Assembly (NCBI RefSeq): GCF_015182285.1
Contig: NZ_PRDM01000003.1
Location: 1 to 64,000, forward strand
DNA length: 64,000 nucleotides
Direction of reading: 5' to 3'
Source: Flavobacterium hungaricum
GTDB taxonomy: Bacteria > Bacteroidota > Bacteroidia > Flavobacteriales > Flavobacteriaceae
Both the position numbers and the translations under genes were made by a program. Every line of letters begins with the position of its first letter. The first letter of the stretch is position 1. The notes beneath the pieces are model-generated. The model saw only the letters and a list, made by a program, of their open reading frames with translations, was not told the origin of the DNA and searched no databases. Below are positions 45,676-55,549 of the stretch, piece after piece.

Positions 45676-46808
45676 TTTGCATAAATTTTAAGGATGGACT
45701 GCATTTGATTCACGGTATGATCCCACGAGGTTTTATTGAGAATTTTGAGATACTGTAATTCCATAGTAAAAAGATCTTTATCATTGGTGATCTGTGTGAT
45801 TTTTTCGCAAAATTCATCTGACGTCTCCACTAAATTTACGCAGAGCATATAATCGCGCACTACGTCGGTAATTTTAGTGGAAATAATAGGTTTTCCTGCC
45901 GCCATATATTCTAAAGTCTTAGTCGGGCTGATGTATTTTGTAGCATCGTTTAAGGCAAAAGGCATCATGGCAATATCAAATACTTTTAAGTAATGCGGGA
46001 GTTCATTATAGGATTTCATTCCTAAATAATGAATATTAGGTTCTTTAGGAAGATCGGCTTCTTCTATTTTTGCCAAAGGTCCGATCATTACAAAAGAAGC
46101 ATCAGGCATTTTTTTTGCGGTTTCGTGCAGCAATTCTAAATCAATTCGCTCGTCGATAACGCCGTAGTAACCCACTATTGGGGATTGTAAATTCGAAATA
46201 TCCGCTGCTGGAGCAATTCCGTTCTGAGCTTGTGCAAAATGCTGCACATCTACAGAACTTGGAAAACAATGCACATTAGCATGAAATTGTTTTTTAGATT
46301 CATATAATGATTTACCGCCGGTAAAAATAATATCGGCATTGGCTATTAAATATTTTTCCTGATTAATCAAATGAGCTGGAGCACCTTTAAATAAAGATAG
46401 TTCATCCATACAATCGTAAACAATGATATCAAAATCAAGCGATTCTAGCAAAGGACAAAATGAAGGAGAGTAAAACCAGCCAATAGCACTATTTTTATTT
46501 TTTACATAATGCGGAATAATTCCGGCAATGGATTCGATCTCTTTTACATTGGGCTGCAGTACATGCAGCATGTCATTCACTACAATTAGATTTCCTGTAT
46601 GGTTAAGCTCCTTATTATAAAGAGGTTCTTCTATAAGTAAAACTTTTAAAGTCTGCGCCATTCGACTGATGATATGCTGCGGACGCTGATATACAAACTG
46701 CCATCTTAAATGACAAAAGACAATCATATCATAATATTGGGATTCTTGTTCTAAATGATTTATTTCTAAATCGTTAGTCGTTTTTGTTTTTTTTAAAGGA
46801 TTCATCAT
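45672..46808 (-). CDS. Glycosyltransferase (GT-B fold)
   Basis: A 378-aa cytosolic GT-B protein. YDMIVFCHLRWQFVYQRPQH marks the family start and PTKTLEYMAAGKPIIST the nucleotide-sugar site of GT4-type enzymes. The frame extends to 46868, but the start at MMNPLKK (46808, or 46805) looks better; the upstream 20 residues are not conserved-looking. As first gene of the operon it probably uses UDP-Galf or another sugar made beside it. Donor and acceptor are unknown. Confidence 0.85.
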   Translation of the reverse strand: MMNPLKKTKTTNDLEINHLEQESQYYDMIVFCHLRWQFVYQRPQHIISRMAQTLKVLLIEEPLYNKELNHTGNLIVVNDMLHVLQPNVKEIESIAGIIPHYVKNKNSAIGWFYSPSFCPLLESLDFDIIVYDCMDELSLFKGAPAHLINQEKYLIANADIIFTGGKSLYESKKQFHANVHCFPSSVDVQHFAQAQNGIAPAADISNLQSPIVGYYGVIDERIDLELLHETAKKMPDASFVMIGPLAKIEEADLPKEPNIHYLGMKSYNELPHYLKVFDIAMMPFALNDATKYISPTKTLEYMAAGKPIISTKITDVVRDYMLCVNLVETSDEFCEKITQITNDKDLFTMELQYLKILNKTSWDHTVNQMQSILKIYAK

Positions 46809-46960
46809 GTGATTTAAATTAAGTAAGTCTTTTTTATGACTTGTTAGTATGTGTATGAAAACGATCACGGCAAATGTATAGGGCAGGAATGGACCATTTT
46901 TATATACAGAATCATGAGAGTTACATAATTCACAGTCAGATACTTATGTTTGTTAAAAGC

Positions 46961-46995
46961 AAAAAAAAAACATCTGTATGGGGTACAGATGTTTT
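46961..46995 (-). terminator. Terminator of the DUF892 gene
   Basis: On the minus strand AAAACATCTGTA and TACAGATGTTTT flank a 5-nt loop, followed by a run of ten T residues. It lies 42 nt after the DUF892 stop. Confidence 0.9.
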
Positions 46996-47036
46996 AGGTT
47001 TTATCGAAAAATGAGATTTAAAATATGCTAATAAAT

Positions 47037-47606
47037 CTATTCGGCAGCCACAGTATTTATTTTATTTAATGCTGTGTCGTTTAGTATGCAGTCGGCTTCT
47101 TTCTCTTCTGCAAGGGTTTGTGTTAATAGTTTTGCCGCATCGTTTTCGCCCAATGTTTTGGCAAAAGCCACTAAGGTGCCGTATGTAGCAATTTCATAGT
47201 GTTCAATTTTTTGCGATGCTGCAATTATGCCCGCATCTCTAACCGCTCCCGGAGTTGTTTCTAACAGTATACTGTCGCCTTCTTTAAGTAAGCCTGCCAT
47301 TGCTTCACATTTTTTGCCTTCGGCTTTTTCGCCTAAAAGATCAAAAATATCCTCAAGTCTTTTGATTTGATTTTTAGTAACTTCCAAATGTTCTAAAATG
47401 GCGGTTGCCAGTTCGGGAGAAGTGGTGTTGTCAGCCATTTTCGGAAGGGCTGTTGTTAATGCATTTTCTGCCCAGTAAATGTCTTTAAGACTGTCAATAA
47501 AAAGTTCTTTCAGGTCTGTTGCCGCGTCTGATGCCGGCTGAACAAAATTCTTGGCAGAGTTGTTTTTAACTTCTTTGTTTTCTGTGGGTTTTTCTGAATT
47601 TTTCAT
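47037..47606 (-). CDS. DUF892 (YciE/YciF) ferritin-like protein
   Basis: A 189-aa protein whose last 160 residues form the four-helix DUF892 fold (DLKELFIDSLKDIYWAENAL at the start, HLEVTKNQIKRLEDIF in the middle, and HYEIATYGTLVAFAKTLG then EEKEADCIL later). The carboxylate and His residues that could bind a dimetal centre are present. The first 30 residues are Lys/Asn-rich and disordered. It lies 12 nt after the catalase gene on the same strand, so the two are co-expressed against oxidative or osmotic stress. Confidence 0.92.
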   Translation of the reverse strand: MKNSEKPTENKEVKNNSAKNFVQPASDAATDLKELFIDSLKDIYWAENALTTALPKMADNTTSPELATAILEHLEVTKNQIKRLEDIFDLLGEKAEGKKCEAMAGLLKEGDSILLETTPGAVRDAGIIAASQKIEHYEIATYGTLVAFAKTLGENDAAKLLTQTLAEEKEADCILNDTALNKINTVAAE

Positions 47607-47618
47607 ATGTTTTTTTAT

Positions 47619-49760
47619 TTAATTGTATAAGTTTGGTTCACGCTGCCAAAAACGGTGCTGGGTCATGGCATTAATAAAATCTTGGGCAAATTCTTCAGAT
47701 GCGATGGCACTGTTTACAACAATTCCCCCATCTTCATTTGTTATTTTTGAGGCAAAAGGAGCGCTGCTGATGATTTCTGAAGCTTCGCCATCTGCGCCTA
47801 TTACTTTACAGTGTTTGTAGGCGTCATTAAGGAATTCGAACAAATCGTCGTTTTCTGCCAGTGCATTCAATCCTAATCCGTGTGGAATATAAACAGCATC
47901 AAATAATACTGATGAAGCAGTTAAGAAACTAAATTCGGCTGCAATTGCACCGTCAGCATCAGTTAAGACAGATCCTAGATGAGGTGCAATAATGCAACCT
48001 TTGGCATCTTCTTTTTTAAGTGCTTTTTTCATATTCAGCACAGCAGCTTCAGAAACACCGTCAGAACAAATAATAGCTATTTTTCTCGAAGCAATCGTTG
48101 GTGAATTGGTTGGGTTTTTAATCATGCTTAATGCATCTGAAGAAGAAACAGAAGATTCTACGGTCTGCGGTTCCTGCGGTCCGCCTTCGTTTTCTGGAGA
48201 CACCCCTTTGTTAATCGGCGTTTCCAAAATTGGCGGTACAGTTGCTCCCAGTCCAAGAGCTACTTTTTCAGCAAGAGTAGTGTCAATTTGCGAAAGCAGT
48301 CCTAACACTCTTACTCGTATGGCTGTTGTTTCTACTTTTCCAAGTTCAAAACGAAGTGCTTTTACGATATGGCTTTTTTCTTCTGGCGTCTGGCTGTTAA
48401 AAAATAATTTTGCCTGTCCGAAATGATCGTTAAAACTTTCACTTCTTTCTCTTACTTTGTGGGCATCAACTCGTTCGTTAAAACTGGCAAAACCTCCTTC
48501 TTCAATTTTTGCCTGATACGGACAACCGCCTCCAAGTGAATTGGGATGATAACTTACACGGCCTTTATTGATTTCCTGACGCATATGTCCGTCGCGCTGG
48601 TTGTTGTGCACAGGCGCTACACTTCTGTTAATTGGAATTTCGTGGAAATTCGGACTTCCTAATCTGGAAAGCTGTGTATCGGTATAAGAAAACAACCTTC
48701 CTTGTAAAAGGGGATCATTACTAAAATCGATTCCCGGTACAATATGCCCCGGATGAAAAGCAATCTGCTCTGTTTCTGCAAAGAAATTATCAGGGTTTTT
48801 GTTCAGAACCATACGGCCGACAATAGTAACCGGAACTAGTTCTTCTGGAACCAGTTTGGTCGGGTCAAGAAGATCAAATTCGTACTTGTTTTCATCTGCA
48901 GCTGGAATGACCTGAACACCCAATTCCCATTCTGGAAAGTTCCCCATTTCGATAGCTTCCCATAAATCCTGTCTGTGAAAATCTGGATTTTTTCCTGAAA
49001 TTTTCTGAGCTTCGTCCCAGGCAACGGCGTGGGTTCCTAATTTGGGTTTCCAATGGAATTTTACAAAAACAGATTCTTCCTGTTCGTTGATTAATCTAAA
49101 AGTGTGTACTCCGAAACCTTCCATCATTCTGTAACTTCTTGGAATAGCGCGATCCGACATTACCCACATAATCATGTGCATTGATTCGGGCATCAGCGAA
49201 ATAAAATCCCAAAAGGTATCGTGCGCAGAGGCTGCCTGTGGTATTTCATTATGCGGTTCTGGTTTTACCGCATGGATAAGATCTGGAAATTTAGCAGCAT
49301 CTTGTATAAAAAATACCGGAATATTGTTCGCCACTAAATCGTAAATACCTTCTTGAGTATAAAATTTAACGGCAAATCCTCTGGCATCTCTGGCAAGATC
49401 TGTAGAACCTCTTGATCCTGCAACCGTAGAAAAACGTGTAAATACAGGAGTTTTAAGTCCTTTTTCTTTTAAGAAATCTGCTTTGGTCAATTCTGGAATT
49501 GGAGTAGTCACTTCAAAAAATCCATGGGCTCCCGAACCGCGTGCGTGCACAATACGTTCAGGAATTCTTTCGTGGTCAAAATGCGTTATTTTTTCTCTCA
49601 GTATAAAATCCTCGAGTAGAGAAGGTCCTCTTTCTCCTGCTTTCAGCGAATTATTATCATCATTAATACGGAGGCCCTGATCTGTAGTCAGGAATTTGTT
49701 TGTGCCATCTGATTTGTTGATGGATAAATCGCGTTGTTTTTCTTCTTGAAAATTTTTCAT
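47619..49760 (-). CDS. katE: Large-subunit catalase (HPII type)
   Basis: A 713-aa haem catalase. The active-site His is in [14 protein letters not shown] and the Asn in NNIPVFF. The proximal haem ligand Tyr is in [13 protein letters not shown]. Residues about 560-713 form the extra C-terminal flavodoxin/DJ-1-like domain of large catalases ([16 protein letters not shown]). It breaks down hydrogen peroxide in the cytoplasm. It precedes the DUF892 gene by 12 nt. A candidate -7 box and a palindrome lie before it. An alternate internal start is unlikely given the normal N-terminal extension of HPII. Confidence 0.96.
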   Translation of the reverse strand: MKNFQEEKQRDLSINKSDGTNKFLTTDQGLRINDDNNSLKAGERGPSLLEDFILREKITHFDHERIPERIVHARGSGAHGFFEVTTPIPELTKADFLKEKGLKTPVFTRFSTVAGSRGSTDLARDARGFAVKFYTQEGIYDLVANNIPVFFIQDAAKFPDLIHAVKPEPHNEIPQAASAHDTFWDFISLMPESMHMIMWVMSDRAIPRSYRMMEGFGVHTFRLINEQEESVFVKFHWKPKLGTHAVAWDEAQKISGKNPDFHRQDLWEAIEMGNFPEWELGVQVIPAADENKYEFDLLDPTKLVPEELVPVTIVGRMVLNKNPDNFFAETEQIAFHPGHIVPGIDFSNDPLLQGRLFSYTDTQLSRLGSPNFHEIPINRSVAPVHNNQRDGHMRQEINKGRVSYHPNSLGGGCPYQAKIEEGGFASFNERVDAHKVRERSESFNDHFGQAKLFFNSQTPEEKSHIVKALRFELGKVETTAIRVRVLGLLSQIDTTLAEKVALGLGATVPPILETPINKGVSPENEGGPQEPQTVESSVSSSDALSMIKNPTNSPTIASRKIAIICSDGVSEAAVLNMKKALKKEDAKGCIIAPHLGSVLTDADGAIAAEFSFLTASSVLFDAVYIPHGLGLNALAENDDLFEFLNDAYKHCKVIGADGEASEIISSAPFASKITNEDGGIVVNSAIASEEFAQDFINAMTQHRFWQREPNLYN

Positions 49761-49822
49761 AAAATATCTTATTAGTTAATATTTTTAAATTTTAAAAAAG
49801 CAAACAGAACTCTCACTTGCAG

Positions 49823-49839
49823 TTTTACCGCCGGTAAAA
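49823..49839. promoter_or_regulatory. 17-bp perfect palindrome in the catalase leader
   Basis: TTTTACC, GCC, GGTAAAA. It lies between the candidate -7 box (49860-49867) and the katE start (49760), in the predicted leader. A related core TTTACCGCCGGTAAA occurs inside the glycosyltransferase gene at about 46311, so it may also be chance. Confidence 0.4.
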
Positions 49840-49859
49840 GTTATGTTTGTTCTTTCCAT

Positions 49860-49867
49860 CAAAAGTA
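49860..49867 (-). promoter_or_regulatory. Candidate -7 box of the catalase operon
   Basis: On the minus strand this reads TACTTTTG, an exact TAnnTTTG match 99 nt before the katE start. No -33 TTTG at the right spacing was found. Confidence 0.45.
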
Positions 49868-49976
49868 AATTATACTAACAAGGCGTTTTTATAATATTGT
49901 GCGATATAGTTTCACAATTACCAGCATTTCAATTGATTAAGAAATAATGACAACGGTAATGTTTAAATTTCCCCTA

Positions 49977-52900
49977 TTAGGAACTAAATAAAGGAAGATA
50001 TAAGTTTACTGTGGTTCCTACAGAAGGCTTGCTGGATACTTTAATAAAACCGCCATGATTGGAAACTATTTTTTGTACCAACGCCAGTCCAAGTCCGCTT
50101 CCATAGTGCAGGTCATTACTGTCAAGTTTATAGAAAGGTGTAAAGATCAATTTCTCAAAATCCTCATTAAATCCTATTCCATTATCACTTACATACAGCC
50201 TGATGAAGTTTATTTTGGAGTCAGCGCCTAATTCGGTAATTTCTTCAGGTTCAGGATAAGAAATTCCGATTTTTATTTCGGGTACAGTGTCCTTTTTGGT
50301 ATATTTTATTGAATTTGAAATTAAATGGGTCAACAGCAGCTGTATTTGAGGCGCTATAATTTTAATTGTCGGAAGGGGAGCGCTTATGATAACAGCATTA
50401 TAGTCTGTAATTATGGTTTTTAAATCACTTAGTGTTTTTTTGAGAAGGACGGTAAGATCTGTTTTTTTAAATTCTTTTTTAGAAAAATATATTTTGGAAT
50501 AATCTAAAAGATCTTCAATCAGCTGATTCATATTTACTGCCGCGCTTAGTAATCTTTTTACAGTATGTCTGCCAGATTCACTTAGATTTTTTTCATTATC
50601 TAAAATTTTTTCTCCAAACATGTATATCTTTCTAATGGGCTCCAGTAAGTTACTGCTGGCGGCATCCGTAAAAGATTCTAATTGCCTGTTATAGTCTAGA
50701 AGTTCTATGTTTTTGCTTTTTAAAGATTCCCCGCTGTGTTCTAATTCTGTAATATCTTCCAAAGCAATAAGAATCATGCCTTCGGGAATGGAGTTTAAAA
50801 TGGGAGATGCGTTTAAAATCATGATCTGCTTCTCACCGGCAGAAGATTGTAATTCTATTTTAATATTTTCTACTATATTGTTTTGAGACAGTTTTTTTAG
50901 AATTGTTTCTTTAAATTGCGGTTCATTCCATTGCCCTTTTATTATTTCAAAAATTGAAAAACCTTCTGTATTTTCTTCCTGGGTTTTAAAATATTTGTAA
51001 AAAGCAGGATTAGCATTTTTGACAATAAAATTTTTATCAATAATAATTAAAGGTTCTCGTATGGTTCTTACAATCGATTCGTAAAAATTCCGCATCGAGG
51101 CGAGTTCATCACGACCGTCCTGAAGTTCAAAATTAATATAGGATAATTCTTTGTTATTGGATTGAAGTTCTTCTGTCGAAATTTCGAGCTGCTCATTTAT
51201 AAGCTGCAGTTCATCAGTGCTGCTCAGCAGTTCTTCATTTGTGGTCTGCAGTTCTTCAAAATAAATCTGTTGTTCTTCGGTAACTCTTTTAAAATCACCT
51301 CGCAGCTGGAGCAGTTCCTTTTCTAATTCTTCGGTTCGATTTTCGCTGGTTCGATTTTGTTCGGGAGGCAAGACCTTTTTTTTGCAAAAAATAATCAATA
51401 ATAATTCGATATTAGAAGGAAGAAATATAACCTCAAAAGAGGTTAAAAAAGATTGTTTTTTTACGCTGATACTTTCTCCAGAAAAGTTTTTTTTCTCGTT
51501 ACGGGCTTTTAAAATCGCATTTCTCAATTCGAAACCAATCTCTTCAGACACCATACTTAAAATATTGAAGCTTGGTTTTCCAACAGGAGGCTGTAAAAAA
51601 GGACTGGTATCTCCATGAAAATGAACTATTTCTAAGTCTTCGTTAATGATTACAGCGGCAGGAGAATACTGCTCTAAAAGAATATCTGAAGCAATTTTTC
51701 TATAATCTGTTTCAATACCTTTTACCAATGGAGTATTTTTTGTTCTGCTGCCTGGAAAAATAAAATCAGGGCGGAAGATTTTATTTTTAATATCCTCCTG
51801 TTTCCGAATGTAAATCTTATCCTGTTTTTCTATTATGTTAAACAAATTTGGAACATTGTTTGCTGATTCCGATCGGCCCAAAAACAAATATCCCTTGTCT
51901 TTGAGCGCATAATGAAAGGATTCAAAGATTTGATTTTGTAAATGTGAATCAAAGTATATCAGTACATTTCGGCACGATATTAAATCAATCTTTGCAAAAG
52001 GCGCATCTTTAGTCAGATCATGCAGGGCAAAGACACATTTATTGCGGATATTTTTATTGACATGATAAGCGCTGTCTCTTTTAGTAAAGTATTGTTCGAT
52101 TCTTTCTTCACTTATATTTTTCACATCCTGCATAGTATAGACCCCCGAACGGGCTTTTGCGATGCATTTTTCAGACAAATCCGAAGCAAAAATCTGAACC
52201 TTTATATCCTTATTATTTATTTTTTTAAGATATTCATCAATACAAATGGCCAGCGAATACACTTCTTCGCCGGTCGAACATCCAGCAGACCAGATTCTTA
52301 AACTCTGATTGCTTACATTCTCAATTAGAGACGGAAAAACGGTCGAAGCCAGATTATCAAAATACAATTGATCTCTGAAAAAATAAGTTACCGGGATAAG
52401 GAAATCATAAAACAAAAGATCTTGTTCCTGCAGGTTGGTTTTAAGTAAATTCAAATACCTTTCGATGGTGTTCTGGCTGGTATTTACCATTCTTTTGGCG
52501 ATACGTCTTCGAAGGGTTTGATATTTATAATGATAAAAATCGGTGCCGGATTTTACAGACACAAGAGCAATAATTTCTTCTAACAGCTTTTGTTCATTTT
52601 CTGACGTTTCTTCTTCAAAATAAGCGTGAGCGGCTAAATAACTATTTTGTATTTCAAGTAATTTAGAAACAATTTTTTCGGGTGCCGCAAAATAATCTAT
52701 GTATTCTGCTGTGCTGTCGTTCTGATTTTTATTTTGCAAAACAGCAAGAGTGGCACCGCCAAATTCTTTTAGTTTTTTAAGTCCTGCCGCACCATCTAGT
52801 TGATTTGAAGAAAGGATTACTCCAAAGGCATAGCTTTTATAAACAGAAGAAAGAGATTCAAAAAATAAATCCATACAGCTGTTTACATTACTGCTGCGTG

Positions 52901-53219
52901 TTCGGGGTTTAAGTTTTAATATTCCATTTTCTAAAAACAAAAAATTGTTTTCGGGAATAATATAAATATGATCGGGAAGTAATGCTATATCATGGACAAT
53001 TTCGGCAATAGGAATTTTAGAATATTCTGCGAGCTGCTCGACTAGTTTTTGGGATTGCGGGAAATATAAATTTTCTATAATTATGTAACTCATTCCTGAC
53101 GCTTCAGGAATTTCAAAAATGATCTTCTTTAATATTTCAATTTCTGCGGCTGTAGAGCCAATACCAACAACAGGGAATAACGGTGAAGTTATTGTTTCTG
53201 TTTCATTAGATGTCTTCAT
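49977..53219 (-). CDS. CheB-CheR-PAS-histidine kinase fusion with replaced active-site histidines
   Basis: A 1080-aa cytosolic protein. Residues 15-190 form a CheB methylesterase-like domain that keeps S22 and D142 but has N50 (IIIENLY) where the catalytic His (usual QHL) belongs. Residues 205-475 form a CheR methyltransferase (FFRD at 280-283, SAM motif SAGCSTGEEVYSLA at 311-324). Residues 620-715 form a long coiled coil, 715-830 a PAS domain. The HisKA-like part has SSN (855-857) where SHD is expected, so the phospho-His is lost. The HATPase is intact (LISNSIKYT, DNGIGF, GSGLGLALVQKI). Such CheB/CheR kinases occur in many phyla, but losing both histidines suggests a regulatory rather than catalytic role. 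It is monocistronic. Confidence 0.9.
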   Translation of the reverse strand: MKTSNETETITSPLFPVVGIGSTAAEIEILKKIIFEIPEASGMSYIIIENLYFPQSQKLVEQLAEYSKIPIAEIVHDIALLPDHIYIIPENNFLFLENGILKLKPRTRSSNVNSCMDLFFESLSSVYKSYAFGVILSSNQLDGAAGLKKLKEFGGATLAVLQNKNQNDSTAEYIDYFAAPEKIVSKLLEIQNSYLAAHAYFEEETSENEQKLLEEIIALVSVKSGTDFYHYKYQTLRRRIAKRMVNTSQNTIERYLNLLKTNLQEQDLLFYDFLIPVTYFFRDQLYFDNLASTVFPSLIENVSNQSLRIWSAGCSTGEEVYSLAICIDEYLKKINNKDIKVQIFASDLSEKCIAKARSGVYTMQDVKNISEERIEQYFTKRDSAYHVNKNIRNKCVFALHDLTKDAPFAKIDLISCRNVLIYFDSHLQNQIFESFHYALKDKGYLFLGRSESANNVPNLFNIIEKQDKIYIRKQEDIKNKIFRPDFIFPGSRTKNTPLVKGIETDYRKIASDILLEQYSPAAVIINEDLEIVHFHGDTSPFLQPPVGKPSFNILSMVSEEIGFELRNAILKARNEKKNFSGESISVKKQSFLTSFEVIFLPSNIELLLIIFCKKKVLPPEQNRTSENRTEELEKELLQLRGDFKRVTEEQQIYFEELQTTNEELLSSTDELQLINEQLEISTEELQSNNKELSYINFELQDGRDELASMRNFYESIVRTIREPLIIIDKNFIVKNANPAFYKYFKTQEENTEGFSIFEIIKGQWNEPQFKETILKKLSQNNIVENIKIELQSSAGEKQIMILNASPILNSIPEGMILIALEDITELEHSGESLKSKNIELLDYNRQLESFTDAASSNLLEPIRKIYMFGEKILDNEKNLSESGRHTVKRLLSAAVNMNQLIEDLLDYSKIYFSKKEFKKTDLTVLLKKTLSDLKTIITDYNAVIISAPLPTIKIIAPQIQLLLTHLISNSIKYTKKDTVPEIKIGISYPEPEEITELGADSKINFIRLYVSDNGIGFNEDFEKLIFTPFYKLDSNDLHYGSGLGLALVQKIVSNHGGFIKVSSKPSVGTTVNLYLPLFSS

Positions 53220-53705
53220 GCATTTTAAGTTTTTTTTAAATGAAAATATTTCATTATGCTTAAAAAAATTATACCGAAATCTCTTTTAGAAATCCAGCTA
53301 TTTATTATTAGGACATAACCCGTAAACTTAAGCAATATACTCAAGTTGTTTTTATACAATTGAGCGGCTTGTTTTTTATAATTAACATGCTGGATGTTAA
53401 TGTTTTAAATTGTTGTAAGTGAGAAAATTGCGCCCGTTGAAATGCTGTTGCCTACTAAGAGCGGCAATTCTTATTCCTGCATAAAATTTACCTTTACTAT
53501 ATAACAGATCGTTATTGAATTTGTAAATTTTAAGTAATTGAAATATAGTAGTTTATTTGTGTTTAAGGGGAATAATATAAATAAAGTATAACAATAATGT
53601 AAAGTACTCCGATAAAGCTTCTATACCTTTATTTTTGAAATTAAGCAGCAAAATTGTCTGCTCTTAAGGGGTAAAAACATTTTTTAATTATTAAATATAA
53701 ATCTT
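53220..53705. other. Divergent intergenic region (486 nt)
   Basis: AT-rich region between the CheB/CheR fusion (minus) and the small DUF2158-like gene (plus). No coding frame was found. A -7 match TATTTTTG lies at 53630-53637, leaving a leader of 68 nt. Nothing else was recognised. Confidence 0.5.
53630..53637 (+). promoter_or_regulatory. Candidate -7 box before the DUF2158-like gene
   Basis: TATTTTTG matches TAnnTTTG exactly. No clear -33 element was found. It would drive the two small stress-type genes before the second stressosome operon. Confidence 0.4.
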
Positions 53706-53891
53706 ATGTATAAAAAAGGACAACACGTGAAGCAGGAATTTGGCACACAGGTGATGAAAGTTGTTGGCTTTGAACCCGAATTGATAGAGGAAGTTATAAC
53801 AGAATGGGAAGATGAGGCAGGAACTATTATAAAAGGAAAATTTATGGAATCTCAGTTAATGCCTGCGGAAGATGAAGTAGAGAAAAAATAG
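53706..53891 (+). CDS. Small YodC/DUF2158-like protein
   Basis: A 61-aa protein. The pattern KKGQHVKQEFGTQVMKVVGF, then VITEWEDEAGTIIKGKF and ESQLMPAEDE, is like DUF2158/YodC (a beta-barrel of about 60 aa with GDxVxLKSG, W-x-D/E and xLxP motifs). Function is unknown. It lies 25 nt before the DUF6766 gene on the same strand, just upstream of the second stressosome operon. Confidence 0.7.
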   Translation: MYKKGQHVKQEFGTQVMKVVGFEPELIEEVITEWEDEAGTIIKGKFMESQLMPAEDEVEKK

Positions 53892-53916
53892 TTTGCAATA
53901 TGTTACACCTAAGATC

Positions 53917-54573
53917 ATGAAAAATTTTTTGCGCAATAATGGGCTTTCGATTTGTTTCTTTCTATTATTTGTAATCTCTTTTGCAGGACAGGTTTTATTT
54001 GGATTTGTAGAACACAATAAAGATCTTTTAGAAGACGGAGCCTCACAAATCAGTTTGGCTGCTTATTTTTCAACAGGACATTTTTTAGAATCTACATTTG
54101 AAAACTGGGAAAGTGAATTTCTTCAGATGGGTTTATTAGTAGTATTGACTATTTTTTTACAGCAGAAAGGTTCTTCAGAGTCTAAAGATTTTGATAAAGA
54201 GGAAGAGGTCGACAGAGAACCATCGGCTGCAAGAAAAGATGTTCCCTGGCCGGTGAAAAAAGGAGGATGGATATTATCTCTGTACAAGCATTCTTTAAGT
54301 ATTGCCTTGTTTTTATTGTTTTTTATTTCTTTTGGCGCTCATTTTTATGGGAGTTTGAAAGATGAAAATGAAAAACTGGCATTAAAAGGGCTGCCGCTTG
54401 AAACTGCTTGGACATATATGGGAGATTCTCGATTTTGGTTTGAGTCTTTTCAGAATTGGCAGAGCGAATTTCTGTCGGTATTTGCGATAGTCATTTTTTC
54501 GATTTATCTGAGACAAATTGGGTCTTCTCAATCCAAACCGGTAGACGCTCCGCATGTGCAGACAGGAGAATAG
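53917..54573 (+). CDS. DUF6766 membrane protein
   Basis: A 218-aa inner-membrane protein built from two similar halves. Each half has two helices and a characteristic loop: GHFLESTFENWESEFLQMG in the first and DSRFWFESFQNWQSEFLSV in the second. A charged linker (about 88-120) joins them. The frame is open to a TTG at 53893, but the ATG at 53917 is preferred. Function is unknown; homologues are often stress-linked. It lies 130 nt before the second rsbR. Confidence 0.8.
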   Translation: MKNFLRNNGLSICFFLLFVISFAGQVLFGFVEHNKDLLEDGASQISLAAYFSTGHFLESTFENWESEFLQMGLLVVLTIFLQQKGSSESKDFDKEEEVDREPSAARKDVPWPVKKGGWILSLYKHSLSIALFLLFFISFGAHFYGSLKDENEKLALKGLPLETAWTYMGDSRFWFESFQNWQSEFLSVFAIVIFSIYLRQIGSSQSKPVDAPHVQTGE

Positions 54574-54670
54574 TTGCAGCTTTGAAAAACAGATTGTATA
54601 TCAAAGAATTAACGGATTGATTTTTACAAGTATTTTCTGAATTTAGAGGCTGTTGCTAACATTAATTGTC

Positions 54671-54678
54671 TACATTTA
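54671..54678 (+). promoter_or_regulatory. -7 box of the second stressosome operon
   Basis: TACATTTA is one mismatch from TAnnTTTG and lies at the same distance before rsbR (25 nt) as the exact box of the first operon. The leader after it shares CCAAATATCACTACAAATG with copy 1 (two differences). A TTG about 17 nt upstream might be the -33. Confidence 0.5.
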
Positions 54679-54703
54679 CACGAATATCCAAATATCACTA
54701 CAA

Positions 54704-55531
54704 ATGCAGAACAATCTCCTGGCAAGCTTGAAAGAGCACCAAAACAAATTATTGACTACATGGTCTCAGCTTTTACAAGCAAACGGTTCTACTGACGGAG
54801 TAACAGAAGAAGAAGAATCAAAGGAGTTCGCAGCCCTTTTACTTGATGCTTTACAGCATTCAAATGGAAATACTGATTCAGACGAATTCGAAAAGGTTTA
54901 CGATCTGTTAATCGGAATTTCAAGTTCGAGAGGGAGACGTGGTTTTTCACCTCGTGAAAATGCCCAATACCTGATAGCTTTTAAGGAAGCAGCTTCTAGT
55001 ATTCTTTCAGAAATAGAATCTGATCCTGTAAAATTATACAGCGCTAATTTAGAGCTGAGCACACTGCTGAATAATATGACAATCCTCACTTTTGAATCGT
55101 ATATGAAAGGACGTGAAGATGTCATTTCAAGACAGATTGATGAGATCAGTGAGATTTCGACTCCTGTTATCCGCGTTTGGGATGGTGTTGTGGCACTTCC
55201 TATCATTGGGACATTGGACAGTTCCAGAACCCAGGTGGTAATGGAAAATTTATTGCAGCAGATTGTGGATACAGGAAGTTCTATCGCCATACTTGATATT
55301 TCAGGCGTGCCGGCAGTAGATTCTCTTGTAGCGCAGCATCTTATAAAAACGGTAAGTGCAACCCGATTAATGGGCGCAGAATGTATTATAAGCGGCATAC
55401 GCCCTGAAATTGCACAGACGGTGGTTCATTTAGGGATAGATCTTACGGGAATCATTACTAAAGCATCATTGGCAAGCGCACTTCAAACGGCTTTTGACAT
55501 GCTCCAGCTTACGGTTGTGAAAAGAAAATAA
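54704..55531 (+). CDS. rsbR: Stressosome sensor protein RsbR (copy 2)
   Basis: A 275-aa protein with an RsbRD-type helical N-terminal domain (1-138) and a C-terminal STAS domain. From the DEISEIS motif to the end it differs from copy 1 at only four residues (I/V, E/G, T/S, E/D), while the N-terminal domain is much less alike (MQNNLLASLKEHQNKLLTTW against MQNDILAGLKNYENKLNTIW). The phospho-sites (AVDSLVAQ, EIAQTVVHLG) are kept. The codons of the STAS region differ widely, so this is an old duplicate under purifying selection. The start is chosen by comparison with copy 1. Confidence 0.92.
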   Translation: MQNNLLASLKEHQNKLLTTWSQLLQANGSTDGVTEEEESKEFAALLLDALQHSNGNTDSDEFEKVYDLLIGISSSRGRRGFSPRENAQYLIAFKEAASSILSEIESDPVKLYSANLELSTLLNNMTILTFESYMKGREDVISRQIDEISEISTPVIRVWDGVVALPIIGTLDSSRTQVVMENLLQQIVDTGSSIAILDISGVPAVDSLVAQHLIKTVSATRLMGAECIISGIRPEIAQTVVHLGIDLTGIITKASLASALQTAFDMLQLTVVKRK

Positions 55532-55549
55532 CGAACTAAGATTACTGAA

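Noticed and set aside
47992..48426. Open frame of 144 aa on the plus strand opposite the catalase
   Set aside because: It is antisense to a clear katE gene and is Ser/Ala-rich shadow sequence.
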